Assembly: GCF_002906855.1 (NCBI RefSeq) | Contig: NZ_MINI01000028.1 | Span: 1,922,001-1,986,000, forward strand | Direction: 5' to 3' | DNA length: 64,000 nucleotides | Source: Pseudomonas putida | Lineage (GTDB): Bacteria > Pseudomonadota > Gammaproteobacteria > Pseudomonadales > Pseudomonadaceae | Shown here: piece by piece, positions 17,466 to 26,683 of the stretch | How positions within the stretch are numbered: position 1 is the stretch's first letter | Layout: each line of letters begins with the position of its first letter | Notes under the pieces: model-generated | The model's input: the letters and a program-made list of their open reading frames with translations, nothing else | What the model was told of the DNA's origin: nothing | The model's database searches: none | Made by a program: the position numbers and the translations under genes

Positions 17466-18401
17466 ATGACCGTGAAGATCTCCCACACCGCCGATATCCA
17501 GGCCTTCTTCGAGCAAGTGGCCGGCCTGGGCCAGGCCGAGGGCAACCCGCGCTTCAAGCAGATCATCCTGCGCGTACTGCAGGACACCGCGCGCCTGATC
17601 GAAGACCTGGAGGTCAGCGAGGACGAGTTCTGGCATGCCGTCGCCTACCTCAACCGCCTCGGCGGGCGCAACGAGGCGGGCCTGCTGGCGGCAGGCCTGG
17701 GCATCGAGCACTTCCTCGACCTGCTGCAGGACGCCAAGGATGCCGAAGCCGGTTTGACCGGCGGCACCCCGCGCACCATCGAAGGCCCGCTGTACGTGGC
17801 CGGCGCACCGTTGTCGGAGGGTGAAGCGCGCATGGACGATGGCACCGACCCCGGCGTGGTGATGTTCCTCCAAGGCCAAGTGTTCGATGCCGATGGCCAG
17901 CCGCTGGCCGGCGCCACCGTCGATCTGTGGCACGCTAACACCCAGGGCACCTACTCGTACTTCGATTCCACCCAGTCCGACTACAACCTGCGCCGGCGCA
18001 TCGTCACCGATGCCGAGGGCCGCTACCGTGCCCGCTCCATCGTGCCGTCCGGTTATGGCTGCGACCCGCAGGGCCCGACCCAGGAATGCCTGAACCTGCT
18101 CGGCCGCCACGGCCAGCGCCCGGCCCATGTGCACTTCTTCATCTCGGCGCCGGGCCACCGTCACCTGACCACGCAGATCAACTTCGCCGGCGACAAGTAC
18201 CTGTGGGACGACTTCGCCTACGCCACCCGCGACGGCCTTATCGGCGACCTCCGGTTTGTCGATGACGCCGCGGCGGCGCGTGACCGCGGTGTGCAGGGCG
18301 AGCGCTTTGCCGAGCTGTCGTTCGACTTCCAGCTACAGGCCGCCAAGGCGCCAGAAGCCGAGGAACGCAGCCACCGGCCACGGGCGCTGCAAAACATCTG
18401 A
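17466..18401 (+). CDS. catA: Catechol 1,2-dioxygenase
   Basis: A 311-residue intradiol dioxygenase that opens catechol to cis,cis-muconate. The Fe(III) ligands are visible as Tyr163 (WHANTQGTYS), Tyr197 (VPSGYGCDP), His221 and His223 (RPAHVHFF). The N-terminal helical dimerisation domain and TPRTIEGPLYVAGAP are typical of CatA. It lies 51 bases after the catB::catC hybrid and would still be driven by the catB promoter. With CatB and CatC destroyed here, muconate would be the end product unless other copies exist. Confidence 0.97.
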   Translation: MTVKISHTADIQAFFEQVAGLGQAEGNPRFKQIILRVLQDTARLIEDLEVSEDEFWHAVAYLNRLGGRNEAGLLAAGLGIEHFLDLLQDAKDAEAGLTGGTPRTIEGPLYVAGAPLSEGEARMDDGTDPGVVMFLQGQVFDADGQPLAGATVDLWHANTQGTYSYFDSTQSDYNLRRRIVTDAEGRYRARSIVPSGYGCDPQGPTQECLNLLGRHGQRPAHVHFFISAPGHRHLTTQINFAGDKYLWDDFAYATRDGLIGDLRFVDDAAAARDRGVQGERFAELSFDFQLQAAKAPEAEERSHRPRALQNI

Positions 18402-18417
18402 GCCCTGACTCGACCTC

Positions 18418-18504
18418 TGTAGGAGCTGGCTTGTCCCGCGAAGCAGGCACCGAGGTGGATGGCACCGGCTTCGCCGGTGTTCGCGGGGCAAGCCCGCTCC
18501 TACA
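18418..18504. repeat. Inverted pair of REP elements after catA
   Basis: TGTAGGAGCTGGCTTGTCCC... (18418-18442) and its complement (18480-18504) match over 25 bases with two mismatches, with a second small dyad (CACCGGC/GCCGGTG) between. It may end catA transcription. Confidence 0.88.
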
Positions 18505-18668
18505 AAGGGGAGAGAACCGGCTGAAAATCAAGTAATCGCCATACACCATTCCAATAACAATAAAGGTCCTTGGTCATGCGTAATCCCGCCCTGCGTGCGC
18601 TCGCCTGTTACTGACAGGTCACTGCCTTGTAATCCCTTTCCAGGCTGTCCCTTCAGGAATTCGCGAGC

Positions 18669-20027
18669 ATGAATACCCTCACTCAAGAGCAACACCTCAA
18701 GCAGCATAACAAGCGCTATTTCTACGAATGGTACGTGGTCATCCTGTGCATGGTGGCCTACATCTTCTCGTTCGTTGACCGGCAGATCCTGGCCCTGATG
18801 ATCGAGCCGATCAAAGCCGACCTGCAGCTGAGCGACACCCAGTTCAGCCTGCTGCACGGCCTGGCCTTCTCGCTGTTCTATGCCTTCATGGGCATGCCCA
18901 TCGCCTACCTGGCCGACCGTTTCTCGCGCCCGCGCATCATCGCCGTCGGGGTGATCTTCTGGAGCTTCGCCACCGCCGCCTGCGGCCTGAGCAAGAACTT
19001 CACCCAGATGTTCCTGGCGCGCATCGGCGTGGGTGTCGGCGAAGCGGCGCTGTCGCCGTCGGCCTACTCGATGTTCAGCGATATGTTCCCCAAGGAAAAG
19101 CTCGGCCGCGCCGTGGGCATCTACTCGATCGGCTCGTTTGTCGGCGGCGGCATCGCCTTCCTGGTCGGCGGCTACGTGATCACCTTGCTCAAGGATGCGC
19201 AGACCATCGAGGTGGCCTTGCTCGGTGCGATGAAGGCCTGGCAGCTGGCGTTCTTCATCGTCGGCCTGCCCGGGGTGATCGTCGGCCTGCTGGTCTGGCT
19301 GACCGTGCGCAACCCGCAGCGCAAGGGCGCGCAGCTGGATGCCGACGGTAACGTGCGCAAGGTCCGGCTCAGCGATGGCCTGCGCTTTATCGGCCGCCAT
19401 CGGGCGACCTTCGCCTGCCATTACCTGGGCTTCTCGTTCTACGCCATGGCGCTGTTCTGCATGATGAGCTGGACCCCGGCGCTGTACATCCGCAAGTTCG
19501 GCATGAGCCCCGAACAGGCCGGCTTCATGCTCGGCACCATCCTGCTGCTGGCCAACACCACCGGCGTGGTGTTCGGCGGCTGGCTCACCGATCACCTGGC
19601 CAAGCGCGGGCGCAGCGATGCGGCCATGCGCACCGGGGTGATCGGCGCGGTGGGCATGATCGTGCCGGCGGTGCTGTATTCGCAGGTCGACCAGCTGTGG
19701 CTGTCGGTGACCTTGCTGGTGCCGGCGATGTTCTTCGCCTCGTTCCCGATGCCGGCCTCTACCGCAGCCATGCAGATCCTCTCGCCCAACCAGGTGCGCG
19801 CCCAGGTGTCGGCGGTGTTCCTGCTGATCAGCAACTTGCTCGCGCTGGGCCTGGGCACCACGCTGGTGGCGTTGATCACCGACCGCTACTTCGGCGCCCC
19901 GGCCGCGGTCGGTTCGTCGATGTCGATCGTCAGCTTCGGTGCCTCGCTGCTGGCCATCGTGCTGCTGGCCAAGGGCTGCAAGTGCTTCCGTGACAGCATG
20001 CGCCGCGAACACCCCGCCGAGGCCTGA
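18669..20027 (+). CDS. MFS transporter, spinster-like
   Basis: A 452-residue, 12-span permease with the family loop motif LADRFSRPR between spans 2 and 3 and the spinster-type opening YVVILCMVAYIFSFVDRQILALMIEP. Spinster-like bacterial members often sit with catabolic genes for aromatic or acyl compounds. The AraC regulator starts one base after its stop, so the two are co-translated. With the following two dehydrogenases it probably forms an uptake-and-catabolism unit; substrate unknown. Confidence 0.9.
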   Translation: MNTLTQEQHLKQHNKRYFYEWYVVILCMVAYIFSFVDRQILALMIEPIKADLQLSDTQFSLLHGLAFSLFYAFMGMPIAYLADRFSRPRIIAVGVIFWSFATAACGLSKNFTQMFLARIGVGVGEAALSPSAYSMFSDMFPKEKLGRAVGIYSIGSFVGGGIAFLVGGYVITLLKDAQTIEVALLGAMKAWQLAFFIVGLPGVIVGLLVWLTVRNPQRKGAQLDADGNVRKVRLSDGLRFIGRHRATFACHYLGFSFYAMALFCMMSWTPALYIRKFGMSPEQAGFMLGTILLLANTTGVVFGGWLTDHLAKRGRSDAAMRTGVIGAVGMIVPAVLYSQVDQLWLSVTLLVPAMFFASFPMPASTAAMQILSPNQVRAQVSAVFLLISNLLALGLGTTLVALITDRYFGAPAAVGSSMSIVSFGASLLAIVLLAKGCKCFRDSMRREHPAEA

Positions 20028-20028
20028 G

Positions 20029-20988
20029 ATGCTCGCGGACATCCAGCTGCTGGAGCGTTTTCCGCTGTTTCACTCGCAGGATGTGGCAGAAATGCAGGTG
20101 CAGCTGGCCCGCTATCTCTGCCCGCATCGGTTGCGAGTGCTGGACGATGCTGCGCCGCAACTGCAGGTCAACGGCGTCGAGTTTGCCGGCGTGCGCTTGC
20201 TGCAGTTGCACTACGACGCGCCTGTGGAAGTCAGCCTCGAGGGCACAGGTGCGCAGTACCTGTTCCGCACCACCTTGCAAGGGCAGTGCGAAGTCAGCCA
20301 CGGCCAGACGCATGCGGCCGTGGCGGCGGGCGGGCTGAGTGTCAGCTCGCCGTTCGCCAGCAGCCGTATCGTGACCGGCGGCGCCTGCCGCAATGCGGTG
20401 CTGAGCATACCCCGCGAGGCGCTGGAGCTGCATTTGCAGCAGCTGCTGGGGCGCAGCCTGGGGCAGCCGCTGGCATTCGATGTGCCGCTCGCCGCCGACC
20501 ACCCGGGCGTGCATGCGCTGAGCCTGACCCTGGATTACCTGTGCCGGCTGTTCGCCCTGCAACTGAGCCTGGCGCCCTTGCGCCAGGGCCTGGTGGATCA
20601 CCTGGTGCAACTGCTCCTGACCCAGTTGCCGCACAACTATTCCGCCGCGCTGCTGCAACCGGCAGGGACCCCGCTGCCCAGCCATGTGCGCCGGGCGCGC
20701 GAGCATATCGAGGCCAGCCTCGACCAGCCGCTGGCGCTGGCCACCTTGTGCGCGCTCAGTGGCGTTTCGGTGCGCACGCTGCAGAACGGCTTTCGCCAGT
20801 TCCTCGGGCAGACCCCGGTCGAGTACATCCGCGACCGGCGCCTGCAGGCGGTGCACCAGGCGTTGCAGCAAGGCGAGGGCAGCGTGACCGAGGTACTGCT
20901 GCGCTTCGGCATCAACAGCCCGGCGCATTTCACACAGCAGTACCGGCAGCGCTTCGGGTGCCGACCCTCGGACACGCTCAGGGGCTGA
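20029..20988 (+). CDS. AraC-family transcriptional regulator
   Basis: A 319-residue regulator. The N-terminal half resembles the AraC_binding_2 sensory domain (as in FeaR), and the C-terminal 100 residues carry two helix-turn-helices (LATLCALSGVSVRTLQNGFRQF; VTEVLLRFGINSPAHFTQQYRQRFG). The ATG at 20029 is one base from the MFS stop with GAGG upstream. Sitting inside the cluster on the same strand, it is the likely regulator of the MFS and dehydrogenase genes. Confidence 0.9.
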   Translation: MLADIQLLERFPLFHSQDVAEMQVQLARYLCPHRLRVLDDAAPQLQVNGVEFAGVRLLQLHYDAPVEVSLEGTGAQYLFRTTLQGQCEVSHGQTHAAVAAGGLSVSSPFASSRIVTGGACRNAVLSIPREALELHLQQLLGRSLGQPLAFDVPLAADHPGVHALSLTLDYLCRLFALQLSLAPLRQGLVDHLVQLLLTQLPHNYSAALLQPAGTPLPSHVRRAREHIEASLDQPLALATLCALSGVSVRTLQNGFRQFLGQTPVEYIRDRRLQAVHQALQQGEGSVTEVLLRFGINSPAHFTQQYRQRFGCRPSDTLRG

Positions 20989-21085
20989 AAGTTGCGCAAT
21001 CGGTAGCCTGCCTGCGCGATCCGCAGCGCCGGGCAAACGCGTGATGGCTAGCATCGGCCTACCCTACACACGCGGAGCTCCACCC

Positions 21086-22186
21086 ATGCAAATCACTGTT
21101 CTTGGCGGCGGTCACGGCTGCTATGCAGCGGCTGTCGAGATGGCCGAGCGCGGCCATGCCACTCGCCTGTGGCGCCGTGACGCTACGGCCCTGAAAACCC
21201 TGCAGGCGATTGGCAGCCTTACCGTGCGCGATTATCGCGGCACCCGCCAACTGGCCCTCGGCGACAACCTGCACCTGGTCGGCGACCTGGCCGAAGCGCT
21301 GCAGGGCGCGGACCTGGTGATCATCCCCTTGCCGTCGACCAGTCACCCGGCGCTTGCCGCCGAAGTCGCGCCATTGCTCGGCGCTGGCCAGGTGGTGTTC
21401 CTGCCGCCCGGGACCTTTGGCAGCTATGTGTTCGCCAAGGCCATGCGCGACTGTGGCAACCACGCCGAGGTGGCCTTTGCCGAAACCGGCACTTTGCCCT
21501 ACCTGGTGCGCAAGCATGGCGCCGACCAGCTGGTGATCAGTGCTTACGCCACGCGCCTGCCGACCGGCGTGTTGCCCAGCCGCCTGTCGGCGCATGCCTT
21601 CAGCGTGCTGCGCGAGGCCTACCCCAGTGTCGAGCCGATCGAAGATGCCCTGAGTGGCGCATTGATGAACGCAGGGCCCGTCATTCATCCGCCGCTGATC
21701 CTGATGAATGCCGGGCCGCTGGAGCACTTCGAGTCGTGGGACATCCACAACGAAGGCACCCAGCCGTCGATCCGCCGGGTGACCAATGCGCTGGATGCCG
21801 AACGCATGCGCGTGCGCGAGGCGCTGGGCTACCCGGCGCCGCACTTCCCCTTGGCCGACCACTACAACACCGACCAGGGCGATGAGTGGATGTATGGCCG
21901 CGGCGCCCATGGCAAGCTCACCGACAGCGGCGACTGGCGCGAGATGATCGACCTGCAACAGCACCGCTACATGCTCGAAGACACCCGCCTGGGTCTGTCG
22001 CTGCTGGTCTCGGTCGGGCGCTGGGCCGGCGTGCCGACCCCCGTGGCGCAGGGCTTGCTGGCCTTGGCCTCGGCAGTGACCGGGCGTGACCTGTATGGCG
22101 AAGGCCGCACCTTGGAAAACCTCGGCCTGGCGGGGCTCGACCGCGAGCGGATGGCGGCCGTGCTGCGTGACGGTATCGCGCCATGA
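21086..22186 (+). CDS. NAD/NADP octopine/nopaline dehydrogenase family protein
   Basis: A 366-residue enzyme with an N-terminal Rossmann motif LGGGHGCYAAA (6-16) and a C-terminal helical octopine-dehydrogenase-type domain (DHYNTDQGDEWMYGRG). Family members oxidise or form N-carboxyalkyl amino acids (opines) or related 2-hydroxy/imino acids. CGGAG eight bases upstream supports the ATG at 21086. The stop overlaps the next gene by ATGA, so the two dehydrogenases are coupled. The real substrate is not known. Confidence 0.87.
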   Translation: MQITVLGGGHGCYAAAVEMAERGHATRLWRRDATALKTLQAIGSLTVRDYRGTRQLALGDNLHLVGDLAEALQGADLVIIPLPSTSHPALAAEVAPLLGAGQVVFLPPGTFGSYVFAKAMRDCGNHAEVAFAETGTLPYLVRKHGADQLVISAYATRLPTGVLPSRLSAHAFSVLREAYPSVEPIEDALSGALMNAGPVIHPPLILMNAGPLEHFESWDIHNEGTQPSIRRVTNALDAERMRVREALGYPAPHFPLADHYNTDQGDEWMYGRGAHGKLTDSGDWREMIDLQQHRYMLEDTRLGLSLLVSVGRWAGVPTPVAQGLLALASAVTGRDLYGEGRTLENLGLAGLDRERMAAVLRDGIAP

Positions 22187-23199
22187 GCGGGCCATTGCGG
22201 CACATCGCTGTTGTCGGTGCCGGGCGGATGGGCGAGGGCATCGCCCTGGCCTTTGCCCAGGCCGGCGTCCAGGTCAGCCTGATCGACCTGAAGGCCCGGC
22301 AGGCGCAAGCTCAGGCCAGCTACTTCGAGGTGGTCAGGCGTAACCTTGGCGTCGAGGCGCAAAGCCTGGTGGCCCTCGAGCTGATCGGTACGCAGCAGGC
22401 CGAGCGGCTGTTGTCGCGGGTTCAACTGCTGACACGGGAGGAGGGCGGCCAGGCGCTGAAAAGTTGCCGGTTGGTGTTCGAGGCGGTGCCTGAAGTGCTC
22501 GAGGCCAAGCGCGAGGCGTTTGCCTGGATCGACCGGCAGGTTGCGGCCGACGCGATCATCGCCTCGACCACGTCGACTTTCCTGGTGACCGAGCTGGCCG
22601 ACATGGTCAGCGCGTCCGGGCGCATGGTCAACGCCCACTGGCTCAACCCTGCACACCTGATGCCGCTGGTGGAAGTCTCGCGCAGCGCCGCAACCAGCGA
22701 AACGGTGGTCGCGGAGCTGCTGGCCACCTTGCAGGCCATCGGCAAGGTGCCGGTGTTGTGCAACGCCACCCCCGGCTTCATCGTGCCGCGCCTGCAGGCG
22801 CTGGTGATGAATGAGGCGGCACGCATGGTCGAGGAGGGCGTCGCCAGCGCCGAGCAGATCGACCAGGCCGTGCGTACCGGCTTTGGCCTGCGCTTCTCGG
22901 TATTGGGCCTGCTGGAGTTCATCGACTGGGGCGGTGGCGACATCCTGCACCACGCCTCAAGTTACCTCAGCCGCCACTTGGGCGAGCGCTACCAGGCGCC
23001 GGCGTCGGTGCTGGACAACATGGCCAGCGGGCGCAACGGCCTGCGCGATGGCGTGGGGTTCTACGACTACCGCGAGACCGACATCGACGCCTACCGCCAT
23101 GGGCGCCTGGCGAGCCTGGTGCAGCGCCTGCACCAGGGCGGGCTGGCGCCGCGCTTTGCCTCAGGCCTTGAAGCGCTCGATCAGCCCCTGTTGCTCTGA
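22183..23199 (+). CDS. 3-hydroxyacyl-CoA dehydrogenase family protein
   Basis: A 338-residue NAD-dependent dehydrogenase: Rossmann motif VGAGRMGEGIA near residue 10, catalytic His in AHWLNPAHLMPLVEV followed by its Glu partner, and the C-terminal 3HCDH domain (TPGFIVPRLQALVMNEA). It is short and lacks a crotonase domain, like 3-hydroxybutyryl-CoA or carnitine-type dehydrogenases. Translational coupling (ATGA) with the octopine-dehydrogenase-like gene suggests consecutive reactions. Confidence 0.88.
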   Translation: MSGPLRHIAVVGAGRMGEGIALAFAQAGVQVSLIDLKARQAQAQASYFEVVRRNLGVEAQSLVALELIGTQQAERLLSRVQLLTREEGGQALKSCRLVFEAVPEVLEAKREAFAWIDRQVAADAIIASTTSTFLVTELADMVSASGRMVNAHWLNPAHLMPLVEVSRSAATSETVVAELLATLQAIGKVPVLCNATPGFIVPRLQALVMNEAARMVEEGVASAEQIDQAVRTGFGLRFSVLGLLEFIDWGGGDILHHASSYLSRHLGERYQAPASVLDNMASGRNGLRDGVGFYDYRETDIDAYRHGRLASLVQRLHQGGLAPRFASGLEALDQPLLL

Positions 23200-23560
23200 C
23201 GCCAGGTCGTTCAGCTGCTGGCTGATCGCCGAGCGCCGAGCGCTCGGCCTGGCCGGACAGCGTACTTCGTCGGCGACCACGGCAAAGCCAGCAGCCCGGC
23301 GGTGCTGACGATGGCGATATCGCCCTGGCCGTCGTACAACGCTGTGGCGGCTTTCTCGGCGTCGCGCCGTAGGGTCGCCAGGTCGATGTCCAGGCCGATC
23401 ACCGCGACTACACGGCCTTGGTCGACCAGCGGCAGGGTCAGGCTGGTGACCAACCGCCAGCTGGCCGGGGAAGTCGGCATCCTTGCCGTCCAGCGCGTTG
23501 GGCTCGAAGGTGATGAACAGCCCCAGCAGGTCCGGCGGCGCTCGATCTCACAGGCGCCAC
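23161..23560 (-). pseudogene. Scrambled remnant of a methyl-accepting chemotaxis protein
   Basis: Reading leftward on the minus strand, fragments in changing frames spell pieces of one chemoreceptor. LFITFEPNALDGKDADFPG and TSLTLPLVDQGRVVAVIGLDIDL are dCache-type periplasmic parts. AGFAVVADEVR is the conserved tip of the signalling domain, and ISQQLNDLASEQQGLIERFKA then a stop is the C terminus. The membrane spans, HAMP and most of the signalling helix are missing, so about three quarters of a 1.6-kb gene has been deleted, with frameshifts at the joins. The tail overlaps the end of the 3HCDH gene. Confidence 0.82.
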
Positions 23561-23576
23561 AAAACCTAAGGCATGC

Positions 23577-23615
23577 AAAAAAGCCCGGACCCTCCCCGCA
23601 CGGAAAGGCCCGGGC
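23577..23615 (-). terminator. Rho-independent terminator of the MHS transporter gene
   Basis: On the minus strand GCCCGGGCC pairs with GGTCCGGGC (23583-23615) and is followed by six T's (23582-23577), 15 bases beyond the transporter stop. Confidence 0.92.
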
Positions 23616-23630
23616 AAAACCGGAGCAAAA

Positions 23631-24929
23631 CTAGCCTTTGGCCTGTGGCTTGATACTGATCACCGCCAGGGTGGTAATCGCCCCCATCACTACCAGCATC
23701 ACCGATACCGGCCATGCATCCTTGTACAAACTGAACAACGCCGTCGCCGCCAATGGCGCCAATCCCCCGGAGAAGATCGAGGCAATCTCGTGCCCCATGG
23801 CCAACCCGGAATAGCGCACCTTGGGCGGGAACAGCTCACCCATCAACGCCGGCTGGGTGCCGATCATCGCGCCATGACAGAAGGCCATGCCCAGCAACGC
23901 CGCCAGGTACACCCACACAGGCGAGTGGGTATCGAGCATCCAGAAGAACGGAAAGGCCAGCACCATCAAACCGACCGAGCCGATGGCATACACCACCCGC
24001 CGGCCGATGATATCCGACAGCCAGCCCCAGAACACGATGGTGCCGGCCTCGACGATCATCGCCACCATCACGCTGGCCAGCACCAGTTGGGTGTCCAGCC
24101 CGGTGAACTTGGCGTAGGCGATGGTGAAGGCCAGGAACAGGTAGGCGCTGCCGTTCTCGGCAATGCGGATGCCCATCGCCTGCAGCACCGCCTTGGGGTG
24201 CTTGCGCAGCACTTCCATGGCCGGCATGTGCTCAGGCTTGTCCTGTTGCGCCTGTTCTTCGACGAATTCCTTGCTCTCCGGCAAGCGCCGGCGGATGTAC
24301 ACGCCAACCCCGAAGATCAGGATGCTGGCCAGGAACGGCACACGCCAGCCCCAGCTCATCATGGCTTCATCGGGTAGCATCTGCACCAGGTAGAAGGCTG
24401 CCGCCGACAGCACGAAGCCGCCCGACACGCCCAGCTGGCTCCAGGCCGCATAGAAACCGACGCGGTCCTTGGGGGCGTTCTCGCTGAGCAGCAGCACGCC
24501 GCCGCCCCATTCACCGCCCGAGGCTACACCCTGCAGAACGCGCAGGATCACCAGGCATGCCGGGGCCAGGTAACCGGCCTGCTCGAAGGTGGGCAGCAGG
24601 CCCATGGCGAAGGTTGCCGCGCCCATGATCGCCAGGGTCATCACCAGGGCCTTCTTGCGCCCGGCCTTGTCGCCGATGTGGCCGAAGATCAGGCCGCCCA
24701 GCGGGCGGGCGAGAAAGCCCACGGCAAAGCCTGCGAACGAGGCCAGGGTGCCGAGCACCGGGTCGGTGCCGGCGGGGAAGAACAGCGGGGCGAAGATCAG
24801 CGCCGCCGCCGTGCCATAGAGGAAGAAGTCGTACCATTCCAGGGCGTTGCCCAGCACCGAGGCGATGACGATGCGGCGCAGGGTGCGTGGGTCGGTATCA
24901 CGGCTGATGCTGGTGTTGAGGTTAGTCAT
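23631..24929 (-). CDS. MFS transporter, metabolite:H+ symporter (MHS) type
   Basis: A 432-residue, 12-span transporter with the MHS opening VLGNALEWYDFFLYG and the loop GHIGDKAGRKK. Family members import shikimate, dicarboxylates, protocatechuate-like acids or proline/betaine. It begins 22 bases after the porin gene and is transcribed with it, downstream of the iacA-iacB half-operon on the same strand. Import of indole-acetate or another aromatic acid is a reasonable inference but not shown. Confidence 0.9.
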   Translation of the reverse strand: MTNLNTSISRDTDPRTLRRIVIASVLGNALEWYDFFLYGTAAALIFAPLFFPAGTDPVLGTLASFAGFAVGFLARPLGGLIFGHIGDKAGRKKALVMTLAIMGAATFAMGLLPTFEQAGYLAPACLVILRVLQGVASGGEWGGGVLLLSENAPKDRVGFYAAWSQLGVSGGFVLSAAAFYLVQMLPDEAMMSWGWRVPFLASILIFGVGVYIRRRLPESKEFVEEQAQQDKPEHMPAMEVLRKHPKAVLQAMGIRIAENGSAYLFLAFTIAYAKFTGLDTQLVLASVMVAMIVEAGTIVFWGWLSDIIGRRVVYAIGSVGLMVLAFPFFWMLDTHSPVWVYLAALLGMAFCHGAMIGTQPALMGELFPPKVRYSGLAMGHEIASIFSGGLAPLAATALFSLYKDAWPVSVMLVVMGAITTLAVISIKPQAKG

Positions 24930-24951
24930 GAGTCATCTCCATGCGGGCCAC

Positions 24952-26196
24952 TCACCAGAACTTCCAGGTGTAGGAAGTGATGAAACGGTATTCGGTGTAG
25001 TCGTTGCCGTACTTTTGCTGGGTACGCATGTTCTTCAGGTCGAACGACAGGTCCTTGAGCGGGCCGCTCTGGACCACGTAGCTGAGCATGATGTCGCGCT
25101 CGCTTTCCTGGTCGCGAGCAAGGCCCGGGCCGCGATCGACGTCGGTGCCCTTGATGTAGCGGGTGAATAGCTTGAGGCCGGGGATGCCGATGGCCACGAA
25201 GTTGTAGCCGTAGCGCACCGACCAGCTGCGCTCGTCCGGGCGGATGAAGGGGATGCTCGCCCAGTTCGGCAACCACAGTTGCGGCACGTAGCCGTTCAGG
25301 GTCGGGAACACCGTGTCGCCGGTCATACGCTGGTAGCTGGCCCCGATCATGTGGCCGCTCTTTTCCAGGGTCACCAGGCCGAAGTAGGCGCGGTTGTCCA
25401 CCGGGCCGCTGCGCGCGGCGCCGTCTTCGCGGTTGTTGAAGTAACCCATGTCGGTTTTCAGCTGGTAGCCGTCGGCGAACTTCAGGGTGTGCTTGATGCC
25501 GCCGTAGTCCTGTTTGTAGATGTCGTTGAGCACGCCGTGGAAGTAGCTGCCTTGCAGGTCCGGGGTGAAGTTGTAGGTGGCACCGGCGAAGTCCAGGCCG
25601 TCGCTGTCCAGGCTGTCGTTGGTGCCATACCGGTACAGGCGCTCGTGGTTGGACGACTCGCGGGTGACGATCGACCAGAAGCGCCCGCCGACCAGGGTCA
25701 GGTTGTCGATGTCGCGGGATTCGATCACCGCGCCCTGGTAGATGGTGTCGAGCTGGCGGCTGGGGTCGTTGGAGGCGACCGGGTAGAACGGCTTCTGGTC
25801 GCCGACCTTCACCTGGGTCTTGGCGTATTTGAGTTTCAGTGTCGCGCCGCCACGGCTGTAGTCATCGGCGGCCTGCTGGCGGTGCTGGCTGAACGGCAGC
25901 GAGCCATCGTTGCCGGTGGAGTCCAGGCGAAAGGCATATTGGCCATTGAGATCAAGGCCGACGGCCAGCGGAGTATCGGTATAGCCCGACTCGAACTGCA
26001 GGTCGAAGCCCTGCGACCAGTTGCCGACCTTGGACACCGGTGCACTGGAGTTGGTGAAATTACGGTTCAGGTAGAGGTTACGGAAGTTCAGCGACAGGTG
26101 GCTGTCATCTACCACGTCGGCGAAGCTGGTCAGGGGTAACACGGTGCCCACACACAAGCACAACGTTTTCGCACGCAACGGCCATTTGAGTTCCAT
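24952..26196 (-). CDS. OprD-family outer-membrane porin
   Basis: A 414-residue porin: signal peptide ending near TSFADVV, OprD-type opening (HLSLNFRNLYLNRNF), repeated beta-strands and a terminal aromatic KFW typical of Bam-assembled barrels. Its partner is the MHS transporter immediately downstream. A 175-base gap separates it from the iacCD hybrid upstream, enough for its own promoter. Confidence 0.92.
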   Translation of the reverse strand: MELKWPLRAKTLCLCVGTVLPLTSFADVVDDSHLSLNFRNLYLNRNFTNSSAPVSKVGNWSQGFDLQFESGYTDTPLAVGLDLNGQYAFRLDSTGNDGSLPFSQHRQQAADDYSRGGATLKLKYAKTQVKVGDQKPFYPVASNDPSRQLDTIYQGAVIESRDIDNLTLVGGRFWSIVTRESSNHERLYRYGTNDSLDSDGLDFAGATYNFTPDLQGSYFHGVLNDIYKQDYGGIKHTLKFADGYQLKTDMGYFNNREDGAARSGPVDNRAYFGLVTLEKSGHMIGASYQRMTGDTVFPTLNGYVPQLWLPNWASIPFIRPDERSWSVRYGYNFVAIGIPGLKLFTRYIKGTDVDRGPGLARDQESERDIMLSYVVQSGPLKDLSFDLKNMRTQQKYGNDYTEYRFITSYTWKFW

Positions 26197-26371
26197 GGGG
26201 TAATCCTGGAAATGTGATCAGTACAAGGTCTGGGCAGTCGTTCAACTGGGCAGAGGTGCTCTGCAGGTCTGTGGCCCGCTTGCCTGTCACGTATTGTTTT
26301 TGTTGTTTTTAGATATCCAGTACCGGGCGCTTGCTACGCGCCCGGGAACAGCACAGGGTGAAAGCGTGACC

Positions 26372-26668
26372 TCAGAGGATGTAGCCGATGCCGGCGAGGG
26401 CATCGTCGCTGTTGATCAGGCTGATCACCTTGCGGTGGATCTTGAAGCCGCCTTCGGCACGGACCAGGGTGTAGGTCAGGTCAGCGGTGTAGTGCTTGAG
26501 GCTTTCCTTGCGGAACTCGCGGATGTTCTGCGCGGCACGCACGGTGACGTTGACGCCGTCGGCGTCGAACAGCGCCGGGTCGGTGTACAGGGAGGTATGG
26601 ACGCGGTCGGGCTGCACCAGCTCGGCCGGGTCGACCGTCAGGTTGACGGCGGGGATCAGGTTGGTCAC
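26372..26668 (-). pseudogene. iacC::iacD-type in-frame deletion hybrid, copy 1
   Basis: This 98-residue frame reads like two parts of a Rieske ring-hydroxylating oxygenase. The first 36 or so residues (NLIPAVNLTVDPAELVQPD, RVHTSLYTDPALFDA) match the start of a large subunit. The remainder (REFRKESLKHYTADLTYTL to INSDDALAGIGYIL) matches the end of a small subunit. The Rieske centre and mononuclear iron site are absent. The start is GTG with GAGGA seven bases upstream, 15 bases after iacB, exactly where iacC should begin. It is almost identical to the inverted copy at 29828-30124. Confidence 0.8.
26372..26668 (-). repeat. Left member of a 297-bp inverted duplication
   Basis: Its reverse complement matches 29828-30124 with about three base differences (ACC/AGC at codon 2, a GCC/GGC, and an AGC/AGT). 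Identity starts at the GTG and stops just after the TGA (CTCTGAGG), so the repeat unit coincides with the hybrid gene itself. Confidence 0.95.
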
Positions 26669-26683
26669 GGCATGGTCCTCGAA

